A DNA stretch of 64,000 bases, taken from assembly GCF_036784765.1 (NCBI RefSeq), contig NZ_CP136651.1, forward strand, positions 2,914,001-2,978,000, given 5' to 3'. The translations under genes and the position numbers were made by a program. The DNA comes from Novosphingobium sp. ZN18A2 (GTDB lineage Bacteria; Pseudomonadota; Alphaproteobacteria; Sphingomonadales; Sphingomonadaceae). Below the pieces are notes generated by a model. That model was not told the DNA's origin. It did not search any database and saw only the letters and a program-made list of their open reading frames with translations. Shown one piece after another: positions 36,547 to 44,667 of the stretch (within the stretch, counting starts at the first letter, position 1; each line of letters starts with the position of its first letter).

Positions 36547-37389
36547 ATGAGCGATCCGCAGTTCGAGGATTGGGCGGGCGATACGGGCGATCGCTGGCTG
36601 GAACACATTCACAGCTTCGAATCGATGATTGCCGACATCGGCCGCGCGCTGATCGGCTTTGCCGAACTTGCGCCGAACGAGAACGTGGTGGACGTGGGCT
36701 GCGGCGGCGGGCCGACCACGCTGCTTATCGCGCGCCCGATCGAACCCGAAGGCCATGTCACCGGGATCGACATCGCCTGCCGGCTGATCGAGAAGGCGCG
36801 GCTGCGCGCCAGCGAGGAAGGGCTGACCAACGTAACCTTCACCGCAGGGGACGCGCAGATGGCAACACCCGGGCGTGCGCCGTTCGACCGCATATTCTCG
36901 CGCTTCGGCGTCATGTTCTTCGACGACACCGAAAAGGCCTTCGCCAATATGCGCGGGTGGCTGAAGCCGGGCGGAAAGCTGACCTTTGCCTGCTGGGCAT
37001 CGCCGCAGGACAATCCGTGGTTCGGCATCATCGGTTCCGTCATTTCAAAGTATATCGAAATGCCCGAGCGCGATCCCGATGCGCCGGGGCCGTTCCGCCT
37101 GGCAGACAAGGACGCGACGGCCGCGATGTTGCAGCGCGCGGGCTTTGGCGATGTAAGGTTCACGCCCCACGCCGCCGACCAGCCGCTGGGCGGAAAGGGC
37201 GCAAGCCCCGATCAGGCGGCCGAATTCGTCCTTTCGGCGCTCGACATCGGGCCGATGCTGGCAGAGGCCGGCCCCGACCTTGTCAGCAAGGTGCGAGCGG
37301 ACCTTGCCGCAACCTTCGCGCAGCACGTGAAGGACGGATCGGTCATGCTTCCGGGCAAGAGCTGGTTCGTCAGCGCCGTGGCAGCCTGA
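36547..37389 (+). CDS. Class I SAM-dependent methyltransferase
   Basis: 280 residues from the ATG at 36547, with GGAGGCC upstream. NVVDVGCGGGPTTLLIA is motif I, TGIDIACRLIEKAR the acidic loop binding the ribose, and TAGDAQ plus FDRIFSRFGVMFFDD motifs II and III. It resembles ubiquinone/menaquinone-type and small-molecule methyltransferases. Divergent from the GST operon under the same regulatory region. In a demethylation island a methyltransferase is unexpected; it may methylate a catechol for protection or a carboxylate. Substrate unknown. Confidence 0.85.
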   Translation: MSDPQFEDWAGDTGDRWLEHIHSFESMIADIGRALIGFAELAPNENVVDVGCGGGPTTLLIARPIEPEGHVTGIDIACRLIEKARLRASEEGLTNVTFTAGDAQMATPGRAPFDRIFSRFGVMFFDDTEKAFANMRGWLKPGGKLTFACWASPQDNPWFGIIGSVISKYIEMPERDPDAPGPFRLADKDATAAMLQRAGFGDVRFTPHAADQPLGGKGASPDQAAEFVLSALDIGPMLAEAGPDLVSKVRADLAATFAQHVKDGSVMLPGKSWFVSAVAA

Positions 37390-37401
37390 TCGCCGGACGG
37401 T

Positions 37402-37755
37402 TCAGCGCGGGCGCATGGTCCAGCGGAAATGCGCCTGCGCGCGGTCGCGCCGCACTTCGCCCACGGTGCGGAAACCGCGATCCTGCAACATCCCACGCAG
37501 GCCGACCCAGTCGCTCCACCGCGTAAGCCCTTCGATTGTCGCGCCGCGCGGCACCCGCGCCAGTTCGCGCCGCACGGACAGGATGCCGCGGGCAAGGTCT
37601 ATACCGCGTCCACCGGCGAATGCGGCGGAACCGGCGATGCGGCTGTCATAGACCACGACCCGCGCCTCTCCCCGCGCCGCGGTCAGCGGCAGGGCGGCGG
37701 CGGCCCCGGCAATCGCCCCCGCCTTCAGCACCGAACGGCGCGAAACCGCCGTCAT
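37402..37755 (-). CDS. Small Tat-exported protein of unknown function
   Basis: 117 residues from the ATG at 37755, overlapping the cytochrome stop (ATGA). The longer open frame starting at 38031 is a shadow of the cytochrome gene. SRRSVLKAGAIAGAAAALPL is a clear twin-arginine signal, leaving about 90 residues in the periplasm (VVVYDSRIAGSAAFAGGRGI and on). No family recognised. It is the last gene after PQQ dehydrogenase, flavoprotein and cytochrome c, so it may help assembly or activity of the flavocytochrome. Confidence 0.75.
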   Translation of the reverse strand: MTAVSRRSVLKAGAIAGAAAALPLTAARGEARVVVYDSRIAGSAAFAGGRGIDLARGILSVRRELARVPRGATIEGLTRWSDWVGLRGMLQDRGFRTVGEVRRDRAQAHFRWTMRPR

Positions 37756-38252
37756 TGCGCAGCCCCTGTGGTATCGCCAGCCGGTATATCGCTGGCGTCG
37801 GCATCCGGTTTGGCCTTGCCGAGGTAGTCCGCGATCTTGTCCAGTTCCGCGTCGGTCACGTCGACCGGCGTCTGCGGCGGCATCGCCCCCTTCCCTTCGC
37901 GCACCACCGTTTTCACGTAATCGGCGGACAGATCCGTGCGGTTGGAAAGAAGGCCCATTTCCGGCGGCCTGCCCAGCGCGACCTGTTGCTTGGTCAGCAG
38001 GTTGGTGCCCATCCCCCACGGCAGGTGGCAATAGCCGCAGCGCTGCTCGAAAACCGTCTTGCCGTCCGCCGTCGGCGCAAGCCGGTTGGCAGCGGGGTCG
38101 ATCGGCGGACGCATCTGGTAGGTGGGGACCGGGCCGGCCGGTTCATGCTGCGTGCTGGCCGCTTGCTGGTCCGCCTTGCGGTCCTTCGTCGGCGTAAGGC
38201 TGCACGCCGCCAGCATCGCGGCGGACGCGGCAAGGACCGCAGCCGCCTTCAC
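37752..38252 (-). CDS. Cytochrome c lipoprotein, partner of the VAO-type flavoprotein
   Basis: 166 residues. Lipobox LAAC at about residue 17 predicts an outer- or inner-membrane lipoprotein, followed by a flexible linker. The haem c motif is CGYCH near residue 72, and the likely axial Met is in KGAMPPQTP. The gene overlaps the flavoprotein stop by four bases. This size and order match the small cytochrome subunit of flavocytochromes such as p-cresol methylhydroxylase and eugenol hydroxylase, which takes electrons from FAD. Confidence 0.87.
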   Translation of the reverse strand: MKAAAVLAASAAMLAACSLTPTKDRKADQQAASTQHEPAGPVPTYQMRPPIDPAANRLAPTADGKTVFEQRCGYCHLPWGMGTNLLTKQQVALGRPPEMGLLSNRTDLSADYVKTVVREGKGAMPPQTPVDVTDAELDKIADYLGKAKPDADASDIPAGDTTGAAQ

Positions 38253-39823
38253 GAGCGCACCCCGGCTTCGGCGCGATAGGCTTTTGGCCAGACACCCTGC
38301 TTGCCCGGCGCAAGGATGCCGTGCGGGTCCAGTGCGTCCTTCACCTTTTCGTTGAAGCGGCGCAGCGCATGGTCGTTGAAACCGAACGTGTCCATCACCG
38401 GGTCCATCCAGCCAAGGTGCGTGCGGTATTCGGCATAGCCCGCTTTCGCCGTCTCGCTGATCAGCGCATCGAACAGCTTGCGGATATTGGCGACCTGTTC
38501 GGGCTTGTCGCGATCGTACATCAGCATGTTCACGTTGTTGGCGAAGCGCCCGCCCAGCGTGAAGCTGGCATAGAAATCGACATCGTGATCGGCGATGATC
38601 TTGCGGCTGCGTTTCAGCTGGCCGACCACGTGTTCGCTGGTGGCGGGGACCACCGGCGAAAAGCCCATGTGCCCGCCGCGCCCGCCGACCCAGTCGCTCA
38701 TCTGCAAGGGCATCACCGTGGGAACGCCCATCGTCAGGTCATAATTGTCGATCGGATCGCCTTCGTGCCACCAGCTTTCCTGCGGCGGGGTGGAAAGGTG
38801 CTGGCGCATCGCGCCCTTCACGACCTCTGCCTTCGCCCGGACCACGCTTTCCTCGCCATAGAAGCGCAAGGTGACGTGCCAGTACCCCAGGTTGTATTGC
38901 TTGAGCAGTTCCTGCACCCGGCTTTCGGGGATCGCGCCGGGCTTGTCCCAGAAATCCTGCCGGTTGCCCAGCGGCACCAGCGCGCCCATCCAGCTGGGGA
39001 TGAACACGTTCTGGTCTATCACGCCCGCGATCTTCAGCGGCGCGATGGTGTCGATCACCCAGGCAATGTCTTCCTCTCGCGGGATCTGCCACGACAGTTC
39101 CAGCGACGATCGGGGCGCGGGCATCAGCCACATGCCCGCCTTGGTCACCACCCCCAGGTTTGACTGGCTGAAGGCCAGATCCCACGTCGGGCCGTATCCG
39201 AACGGAAACAGGTGCCAGGCGGGATTGTCCTTCATCGCGCCAAGGCCGGTGCGCACAAGGTCGCCCTGCGGCAGAACCGCCTCTATCCCGCACAGGTGCC
39301 GCCCGTTGAGGCCATAGGGCGTATAGCCGATCCCGTGTTCCAGCGCATTGCCGATGACGGAACCCCAGCCGTTGCCCGGCACGGAAAGCCACAGCGGAAT
39401 GTTCTCTCGCCGGATATGTTCGTAAAGATCGAAAAAGCCGACGCCCGGTTCCAGCACCGCATAGGCAAGCTTCGGGTCCACCTCAAGGATGCGGTTCATC
39501 CGCCCCAGGTCCATCACCACGCTGCCGGGCAGGCGCGGGGCGGCGGTGCCGTATCCCAGGTTCTTCCCGCGCGAAACCGGCCATAGCGGGGTGCGGTATT
39601 CGTTGGCGAGCCGGACGATCGCCTGCACTTCTTCCACCGTTTGCGGCGCGACGGCGGCCGATGGCGGCCATTCATCCTTCGGCCCCGGTGCATAGACATC
39701 GGAATAGGCATCGCGGTCCGCGTCGGTGGCCATGACCCAGTCCTTGCCCACCACGCCTTCGAAGGCCTTCAGTGCCGCCGAGAAACGCGCCGGGCTTACC
39801 CGCGGCGGCAGGACCAGTTTCAC
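38249..39823 (-). CDS. FAD-dependent 4-alkylphenol oxidoreductase (VAO/PCMH family)
   Basis: 524 residues. The FAD domain is seen in PVSRGKNLGYGTAAPRLPGSVVMDLGRM (in parts PVSRGKNLGYG and VVMDLGRMN) and VLEPGVGFFDLY. EYRTHLGWMDPVMDTFGF and PHGILAPGKQGVWP are very close to vanillyl-alcohol oxidase. The family hydroxylates or dehydrogenates the para side chain of phenols. Two usual covalent-FAD residues are missing by my alignment: the VAO His position reads Asn429/Asn430 (GRFANN) and the PCMH Tyr position is Phe417, followed by Tyr418. Overlap with the cytochrome c gene implies a flavocytochrome rather than an oxidase. Confidence 0.88.
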   Translation of the reverse strand: MKLVLPPRVSPARFSAALKAFEGVVGKDWVMATDADRDAYSDVYAPGPKDEWPPSAAVAPQTVEEVQAIVRLANEYRTPLWPVSRGKNLGYGTAAPRLPGSVVMDLGRMNRILEVDPKLAYAVLEPGVGFFDLYEHIRRENIPLWLSVPGNGWGSVIGNALEHGIGYTPYGLNGRHLCGIEAVLPQGDLVRTGLGAMKDNPAWHLFPFGYGPTWDLAFSQSNLGVVTKAGMWLMPAPRSSLELSWQIPREEDIAWVIDTIAPLKIAGVIDQNVFIPSWMGALVPLGNRQDFWDKPGAIPESRVQELLKQYNLGYWHVTLRFYGEESVVRAKAEVVKGAMRQHLSTPPQESWWHEGDPIDNYDLTMGVPTVMPLQMSDWVGGRGGHMGFSPVVPATSEHVVGQLKRSRKIIADHDVDFYASFTLGGRFANNVNMLMYDRDKPEQVANIRKLFDALISETAKAGYAEYRTHLGWMDPVMDTFGFNDHALRRFNEKVKDALDPHGILAPGKQGVWPKAYRAEAGVRS

Positions 39824-39886
39824 GCTTTCATCCTCCCATGCATGGCGCGACCTTGGAACCGCGCGCCGCGCCGGTCAACCGCCCCC

Positions 39887-42094
39887 TCAATAGTTGGAAA
39901 GGATCGCCAGCGCGGGCGCGTCCAGCGGTTCGCCCGCCTTCTGCTTGGCCAGTTCCTCTGCCCGTGTCTTGCCCTGGAGGTCTATCAGGTAGGCGTGGAT
40001 CGCGTGGACCTGTTCCGGTTTCAGCAGGTCGTCCCAGCGCGGCATCCCCATCGGAACCAGCGCACCCTTCAGCACGATGTCGTCAAACGCTTCGTGCGTG
40101 CCGGGCTGCATCCGGCGCAAGTCCGGCGTGATGGAGCGCGGCTGGTTCGAATGGCAGATCGCACAATGCCCCATGAACGCCTGCTGCCCCTGCGCGATGG
40201 TCGCCGGGGTTACGCCCGGCGCCTGCTGCGGCGGCCTGGGCGCAACCTGCAAGGGCGGCAACAGCGGCGGGATCGGCGTTTTCCCGCCATCCAGCTTGAA
40301 CACCAGAAGACGCCCCTGGTTGCCGCGCTTGTAGGCGGCGGCATAGCGCGGCACGAACGGAAAGCCGCCCCCGCCCCAGGCCGCCATCACCGCCACGTAT
40401 TGCGTGCCTTTCACCTTGTAGGTCATCGGCGCCGCCAGGATCGAGGTGCCGGTGTCGATCGACTTCAAAAGCTTGCCGGTCCGTGAATCGCGCACTTGCA
40501 GCTTTCCGCCGATGGTGCCGTGGAACAGCAGGCCCGATGCGGTGGTCAGCACACCGCCGCGGTCCTGCCAGCCGCCGGTGTCGACCGCCCACACTGTCTT
40601 GCCGGTCAGCGGGTCGATCGCGCGGATCTGCGCCTTGGCCGGATTTTCCATCGCCCACTTGTAGGCGGGCAGATCTTTCACCGCCTTGACCAGCGGCGGC
40701 GGCATCGTCGCCAGCGCGGGGCCGAGCACGGTGGTGAAGATCAGCGCCGCATCGGTGTTCAGTCCCTTGGGCTTGTATGGCTTTTCGCCCGGCGGCACGA
40801 ACATCAGGTTCCCCATGTCGAGGATCGATCCGTAATAGAGCCCGGTACCCGGATCGTATGACGCCGGATGCCAGTTGCGCGCACCCGGCGTGCCCGGAAA
40901 GATGATCTGCGGCCCCTTCGAATAGTCCGACGTTTCGGGCGTCAGGATCGGCTTGCCGGTCTTCAGGTCCACCCCGCTCGCCCAGTTCATCCGCACCAGC
41001 GGACTGGCGCGCAGCACTTTGCCGTCGCGCCGGTCGAGCACGTAGAGAAAGCCGTTCTTCGGCGCGTGGAGCACGACCGGCGTATCCTTGCCGTCCACCT
41101 TCATGTGCGTAAGGATCATCGGCGCGCAGGCATCGTAATCCCACTGGTCCGCGGGCGATTCCTGGTAATGCCACTTCAGCCGCCCGGTCTTCGCGTCGAT
41201 CGCCACGATGGACGAGACGAACAGGTTGCTGCCCCCGTCGGGAGAGCGGATTTCAAGGCTGTAAGGCTCGCCGTTGCCGGTGCCGACCAGCACCAGCCCG
41301 GTTTCGGGATCGTAGTTGATCGCATCCCACGGACCGCCGCCCAGCCCCTTGTCGAAGGCGCTGCGCGGGTCCCACGTCTTCAGCGCGCTTTCCAGTTCGG
41401 GATTGTCCTGCGGCCCCAGCTTCGGATCGCGCGGCACGACGTGGAACCGCCACGCGAGCTTTCCGGTATCGAGGTCATAGGCAGAAACATAACCGCGCGC
41501 GTCATAGTCCGCGCCGCCATTGCCGATCACCACCACGCTTCCGGCGATTTCGGGCGCGCCGGTGGAATTGGTGCCGCGCGAATGGTCCTCTATCGTGTCG
41601 GCCTGCCACACGACCTTGCCGGTCTTCCTGTCCAGCGCATAAAGTTTGCCGTCGAGCGCGGCGACATAGACCTTGCCATTGGCCAGCGCCACGCCGCGAT
41701 TTGCCATGTCGCAACAGACGGTGCGGTTCACCTGCATGTCCACTTCGGGTTCGAAGTACCACAGCCGCTTTCCGGTCGCCGCGTCGAAGGCATAGGCACG
41801 GCCCGCCACGCCCGAGGTATAAAGCACGCCGTCCTTTTCGATCGGCGTCGCTTCCAGCACGCGGTTGGTGCCAAGGTCCGCCCCCCAGGCATAGCCGAGG
41901 CGCGAGACGTTGCCGGGACCGATTTCGGTCAGCGTCGAATGATGGGTCTTGCCCGCATCGCCGCCCGGATTGGTCCAGTCGTCGCCCGCCGCCGCCTGTT
42001 GCGGGGGCGCGGCGTGCGTGCCGCCCTTGGCGCAACCTGCAAGCAACGCGCACGAAAGCGCGGCAGCAAACAGTGAACGGAACGCAGGGGTCAC
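39887..42094 (-). CDS. PQQ-dependent quinohaemoprotein alcohol dehydrogenase (second copy)
   Basis: 735 residues. Lipoprotein signal ends at Cys21 (LLAGC). Adjacent Cys127-Cys128 (VCCDMANRG), catalytic Asp319 and +2 Asp321 in QWDYDAC, and a C-terminal haem motif CAICH define a type II quinohaemoprotein dehydrogenase. It is similar in plan to 30898-33030. It starts the operon PQQ-flavoprotein-cytochrome-Tat protein and is divergent from the SnoaL genes, with a class 2 palindrome between. In this operon it could oxidise the alcohol formed by the flavocytochrome; substrate unknown. Confidence 0.9.
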   Translation of the reverse strand: MTPAFRSLFAAALSCALLAGCAKGGTHAAPPQQAAAGDDWTNPGGDAGKTHHSTLTEIGPGNVSRLGYAWGADLGTNRVLEATPIEKDGVLYTSGVAGRAYAFDAATGKRLWYFEPEVDMQVNRTVCCDMANRGVALANGKVYVAALDGKLYALDRKTGKVVWQADTIEDHSRGTNSTGAPEIAGSVVVIGNGGADYDARGYVSAYDLDTGKLAWRFHVVPRDPKLGPQDNPELESALKTWDPRSAFDKGLGGGPWDAINYDPETGLVLVGTGNGEPYSLEIRSPDGGSNLFVSSIVAIDAKTGRLKWHYQESPADQWDYDACAPMILTHMKVDGKDTPVVLHAPKNGFLYVLDRRDGKVLRASPLVRMNWASGVDLKTGKPILTPETSDYSKGPQIIFPGTPGARNWHPASYDPGTGLYYGSILDMGNLMFVPPGEKPYKPKGLNTDAALIFTTVLGPALATMPPPLVKAVKDLPAYKWAMENPAKAQIRAIDPLTGKTVWAVDTGGWQDRGGVLTTASGLLFHGTIGGKLQVRDSRTGKLLKSIDTGTSILAAPMTYKVKGTQYVAVMAAWGGGGFPFVPRYAAAYKRGNQGRLLVFKLDGGKTPIPPLLPPLQVAPRPPQQAPGVTPATIAQGQQAFMGHCAICHSNQPRSITPDLRRMQPGTHEAFDDIVLKGALVPMGMPRWDDLLKPEQVHAIHAYLIDLQGKTRAEELAKQKAGEPLDAPALAILSNY

Positions 42095-42153
42095 TCTTCT
42101 CTCCCGTCAAGCGGCGCGATTCAGTCTTTGACGCCTCGGCCGATCTGTCGCAT

Positions 42154-42173
42154 ATCTTAACAAACGTTACAAT
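42154..42173. promoter_or_regulatory. Class 2 palindromic site between PQQ and SnoaL operons
   Basis: ATCTTAACAAACGTTACAAT; core TAAC-AAAC-GTTA at 42158-42169. 17 bases before the SnoaL start and 60 bases before the PQQ dehydrogenase start. Confidence 0.7.
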
Positions 42174-42189
42174 ATAGGGAGAGCGTCCG

Positions 42190-42579
42190 ATGAGCCGTAC
42201 CGCCGCGGAACAGGCGAACCTCGACCTTGTGCTTTCCATGTATCGCGACGTGCTGGTCGCGATGGATAGCAGCAAGGTCGATCAGTACATATCGCCGCAA
42301 TACGTCCAGCATTCCTCGCTGGCGGCGCCGGGCGTCGATGCGCTGAAGGGCTTTCTGGACCATGTCCGCGCCGAATCGCCCGATGCGAAACAGACGATCC
42401 ACCGCGCGATGGTGGATGGAGACCAGGTCGCGGTCCACGTCCATGTGGAACGCTTCCCCGGCGATCCGGGGCTGGCGGTGATCGACTGGTTCCGTGTGGA
42501 AGGCGACACCATCGTGGAACACTGGGACGTGATCCAGGCCGTGCCGGAAAACCCCGTCAACCCGCTCGGCATGTTCTGA
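42190..42579 (+). CDS. SnoaL-like NTF2-fold protein (cytoplasmic)
   Basis: 129 residues, GGGAGAG upstream. ANLDLVLSMYRDVLVAMDSSKVDQYISPQYVQHSSLAAPG (key parts LVLSMYRDVLVAMDSSKVDQYI and YVQHS) and the C-terminal IVEHWDVIQAVPENPVNPLGMF are typical of SnoaL-like polyketide-cyclase-type proteins. The sequence ends like that of the next gene (EHWDVVQPVP), so the two arose by tandem duplication. The first copy has no signal peptide. Reaction unknown. Confidence 0.82.
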   Translation: MSRTAAEQANLDLVLSMYRDVLVAMDSSKVDQYISPQYVQHSSLAAPGVDALKGFLDHVRAESPDAKQTIHRAMVDGDQVAVHVHVERFPGDPGLAVIDWFRVEGDTIVEHWDVIQAVPENPVNPLGMF

Positions 42580-42591
42580 GGGAGCCCCGCC

Positions 42592-43035
42592 ATGCGCCTT
42601 TTGGTCCTTTCGCTCCTCGCCGCTCTCGTTCTGCCGCAAGCCGCGCGGGCCGCCGAATGCACGCTGACGCCGAAGCAGGTCGTCACCCGGTTCATGACGC
42701 AGTTCTATATCGACAAGGACGTGCGCGGCGCGTTCGAGACGTGGGTCGATCCCGGCTATATCCAGCACAACCCGATGGCGAAGACGGGACGCGACGCTGC
42801 CATTGCCTTTCTTGAACCGTTCTTCGCCAGGAACCCGCAGATCCATTACGACATCAAGCGCGTGATCGCTGACGGCAACCTTGTCGCCGTCCACTCCCAC
42901 GGCGTGTTCAGGAAAGACGATCCGGGCATCGCCGTGGTCGATATTCTGCGCGTCGAAGGGTGCAAGGTGATGGAGCACTGGGACGTGGTCCAACCGGTTC
43001 CTGCCAAATCCGCCAACGACAACACGATGTTCTGA
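42592..43035 (+). CDS. SnoaL-like NTF2-fold protein (exported paralogue)
   Basis: 147 residues. A signal peptide (MRLLVLSLLAALVLPQAARA) precedes the NTF2 domain. GYIQHNPMAKTGRDAAIAFLEPF and KVMEHWDVVQPVPAKSANDNTMF match the previous gene. The mature protein has two Cys (CTLTPKQ and EGCKVMEHW) that could form a disulfide in the periplasm. A cytoplasmic and an exported copy side by side is uncommon. It is in the same plus operon, 12 bases after the first copy. Confidence 0.82.
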   Translation: MRLLVLSLLAALVLPQAARAAECTLTPKQVVTRFMTQFYIDKDVRGAFETWVDPGYIQHNPMAKTGRDAAIAFLEPFFARNPQIHYDIKRVIADGNLVAVHSHGVFRKDDPGIAVVDILRVEGCKVMEHWDVVQPVPAKSANDNTMF

Positions 43036-43050
43036 TACGGGAGATTGCCG

Positions 43051-43791
43051 ATGCGCTTTGCGAACAAGTCGGTCATGATCCTTGGCGGTAACGCCGGGAT
43101 CGGCCTTGCCGCGGCGCGCCTGTTTACCGAAGAAGGCGCGCGCGTCGCGCTGACCGGGCGCAACGAACAGACGCTGGCAGACGCCGCGGACGAAACCGGC
43201 GCGCTGGCGGTGCAGGCCGACATGGGCGATCTTGCCGCGCAGGCCCACGCGCTTGACCGGATCGGCGCAGAACTTGGCCCGATCGATGCGCTGTTCGTCA
43301 ATGCCGGCGTGGGCGGATTCGCGCCGGTTCCGGACGTGGACGAAGCGTTCTGGGACGGTATCCATGACGTGAACCTGAAAGGCGCGTTCTTCGCCATCCG
43401 CCACGCGCTGCCGCTGATGCGCGATGGCGGTGCCATCGTCGTCACCGGGTCGATCGGATCGGTCGCCGCGGTGCCGGGCAATGTCGCCTATGCCGCCGCC
43501 AAGGCGGGGCTGCGCGCGGTGGTGCGGATCGTCGCCAAGGAACTGCTGCCGCGCCGAATCCGCTGCAACATGGTCAGCCCCGGCCCGACCGACACGGAGA
43601 TTTTCAAGCGCGGCGCAAGCGAGGAAGATATCGCGGGAATGCGCGAGATGATGGCGGGCGTCGTGCCCATCGGCCGCATGGGCACGAGCGAGGAAGTGGC
43701 TCGCGCCGCCGTATTCCTTGCCAGCGAGGACGCCAGCTTCATCAACGGTGTGGACCTGTTCGTGGACGGTGGGTCCATCGAGCTGGGTTGA
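43051..43791 (+). CDS. Short-chain dehydrogenase/reductase
   Basis: 246 residues from the ATG at 43051 (a TTG at 43045 is the other option), with CGGGAGA upstream. The cofactor turn is GGNAGIGLA, TGRNEQTL suggests NADP, VNAGVGG replaces NNAG, VTGSIGS contributes Ser, and YAAAK gives the active Tyr-Lys. Ends GVDLFVDGGSIELG. Last gene of the SnoaL-SnoaL-SDR operon, converging with the next SDR (five bases between stops). Confidence 0.85.
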   Translation: MRFANKSVMILGGNAGIGLAAARLFTEEGARVALTGRNEQTLADAADETGALAVQADMGDLAAQAHALDRIGAELGPIDALFVNAGVGGFAPVPDVDEAFWDGIHDVNLKGAFFAIRHALPLMRDGGAIVVTGSIGSVAAVPGNVAYAAAKAGLRAVVRIVAKELLPRRIRCNMVSPGPTDTEIFKRGASEEDIAGMREMMAGVVPIGRMGTSEEVARAAVFLASEDASFINGVDLFVDGGSIELG

Positions 43792-43796
43792 TCCGC

Positions 43797-44636
43797 CTAC
43801 AGTATGAAGTGATCGCCCGACGCACGCACCGTCATCTCGCCGATGGAGACGCCCCAGGGCTGGTCGATCACATGGATGATCGCATCGGCGATGTGTTCGG
43901 GCGCAAGGCTTTCGTAAGCGATGTTTTCCGGGTCCATGCGCTCGGCCGCGATTGACCCGCTTTCGATCTGGCCGACCATTTCCATGAATGCGCCCGCGTT
44001 CTGCCCGATGATCCCGATGGTCGCATCGGGGTTGATGATCGTGCCCGAAAGCCCCGTGGCGGGAACGCCGGTGGGCTTGATCGTCGTTACCTTGATCTTG
44101 CCGCGCGCTTCCACGCGCAGCGATTCCGACAGCACGTTCACCGCCGCCTTGGTCGCGCCATAGACGGCAGCGCCGGTGACCGGGAAGTTGCCATAGATCG
44201 AGGAGAGGTTGACGATCTGCCCCCGCCCTTGCGCCATCATCGCGTCGTGCGCGGCCACCATGCCGTTGAGCACGCCCTTGAAGTTGATGTCGATGCACCG
44301 CTCCCACGCGTCATAGGCCTTTTCATGGTCGGCGATGAACGACAGCGGCATCGTGCCCGCGTTGTTCACCATCACGTCGATCCGGCCGAACGCTTCCGTC
44401 GCGGCCTTCACCAGCGCCTTCATGTCGTGCAGCTTCGTTACGTCCGTGCGCAGCGCTTTCGCGCTGCCGCCGCCGGAAACGATGTCCGCCACCACGTCGT
44501 GCACCGCTGCCTCGTTTATGTCGCCGCATACAACGTGTGCGCCGCGCGCGGCGGCCTTGCCCGCGACCAGCCGGCCGAATCCGCCGCCCGCGCCGGTGAT
44601 GACGATGACTTTGCCCGCGATGTGATCTTCGCCCAT
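43797..44636 (-). CDS. Short-chain dehydrogenase/reductase
   Basis: 279 residues. ITGAGGGFGRLVAGKAAARG is the cofactor site, CGDINEAAV suggests NAD, VNNAGT and VNLSSIYGNF are kept, and YGATK gives catalytic Tyr-Lys. The tail (ADAIIHVIDQPWGVSIGEMTVRASGDHFIL) lacks the FabG ending, resembling SDRs of alcohol or polyol oxidation. Downstream of the aldehyde dehydrogenase on the same strand, 31 bases apart; the pair could oxidise an alcohol to an acid through the aldehyde. Confidence 0.85.
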   Translation of the reverse strand: MGEDHIAGKVIVITGAGGGFGRLVAGKAAARGAHVVCGDINEAAVHDVVADIVSGGGSAKALRTDVTKLHDMKALVKAATEAFGRIDVMVNNAGTMPLSFIADHEKAYDAWERCIDINFKGVLNGMVAAHDAMMAQGRGQIVNLSSIYGNFPVTGAAVYGATKAAVNVLSESLRVEARGKIKVTTIKPTGVPATGLSGTIINPDATIGIIGQNAGAFMEMVGQIESGSIAAERMDPENIAYESLAPEHIADAIIHVIDQPWGVSIGEMTVRASGDHFIL

Positions 44637-44667
44637 GTCCCTCTCCTTGTCCGGGTGCCCGATGTTG

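Noticed and set aside
37402..38031. 209-codon version of the small Tat protein
   Set aside because: The first 90 codons run through the cytochrome c gene in another frame; the Tat signal at 37755 marks the real start.
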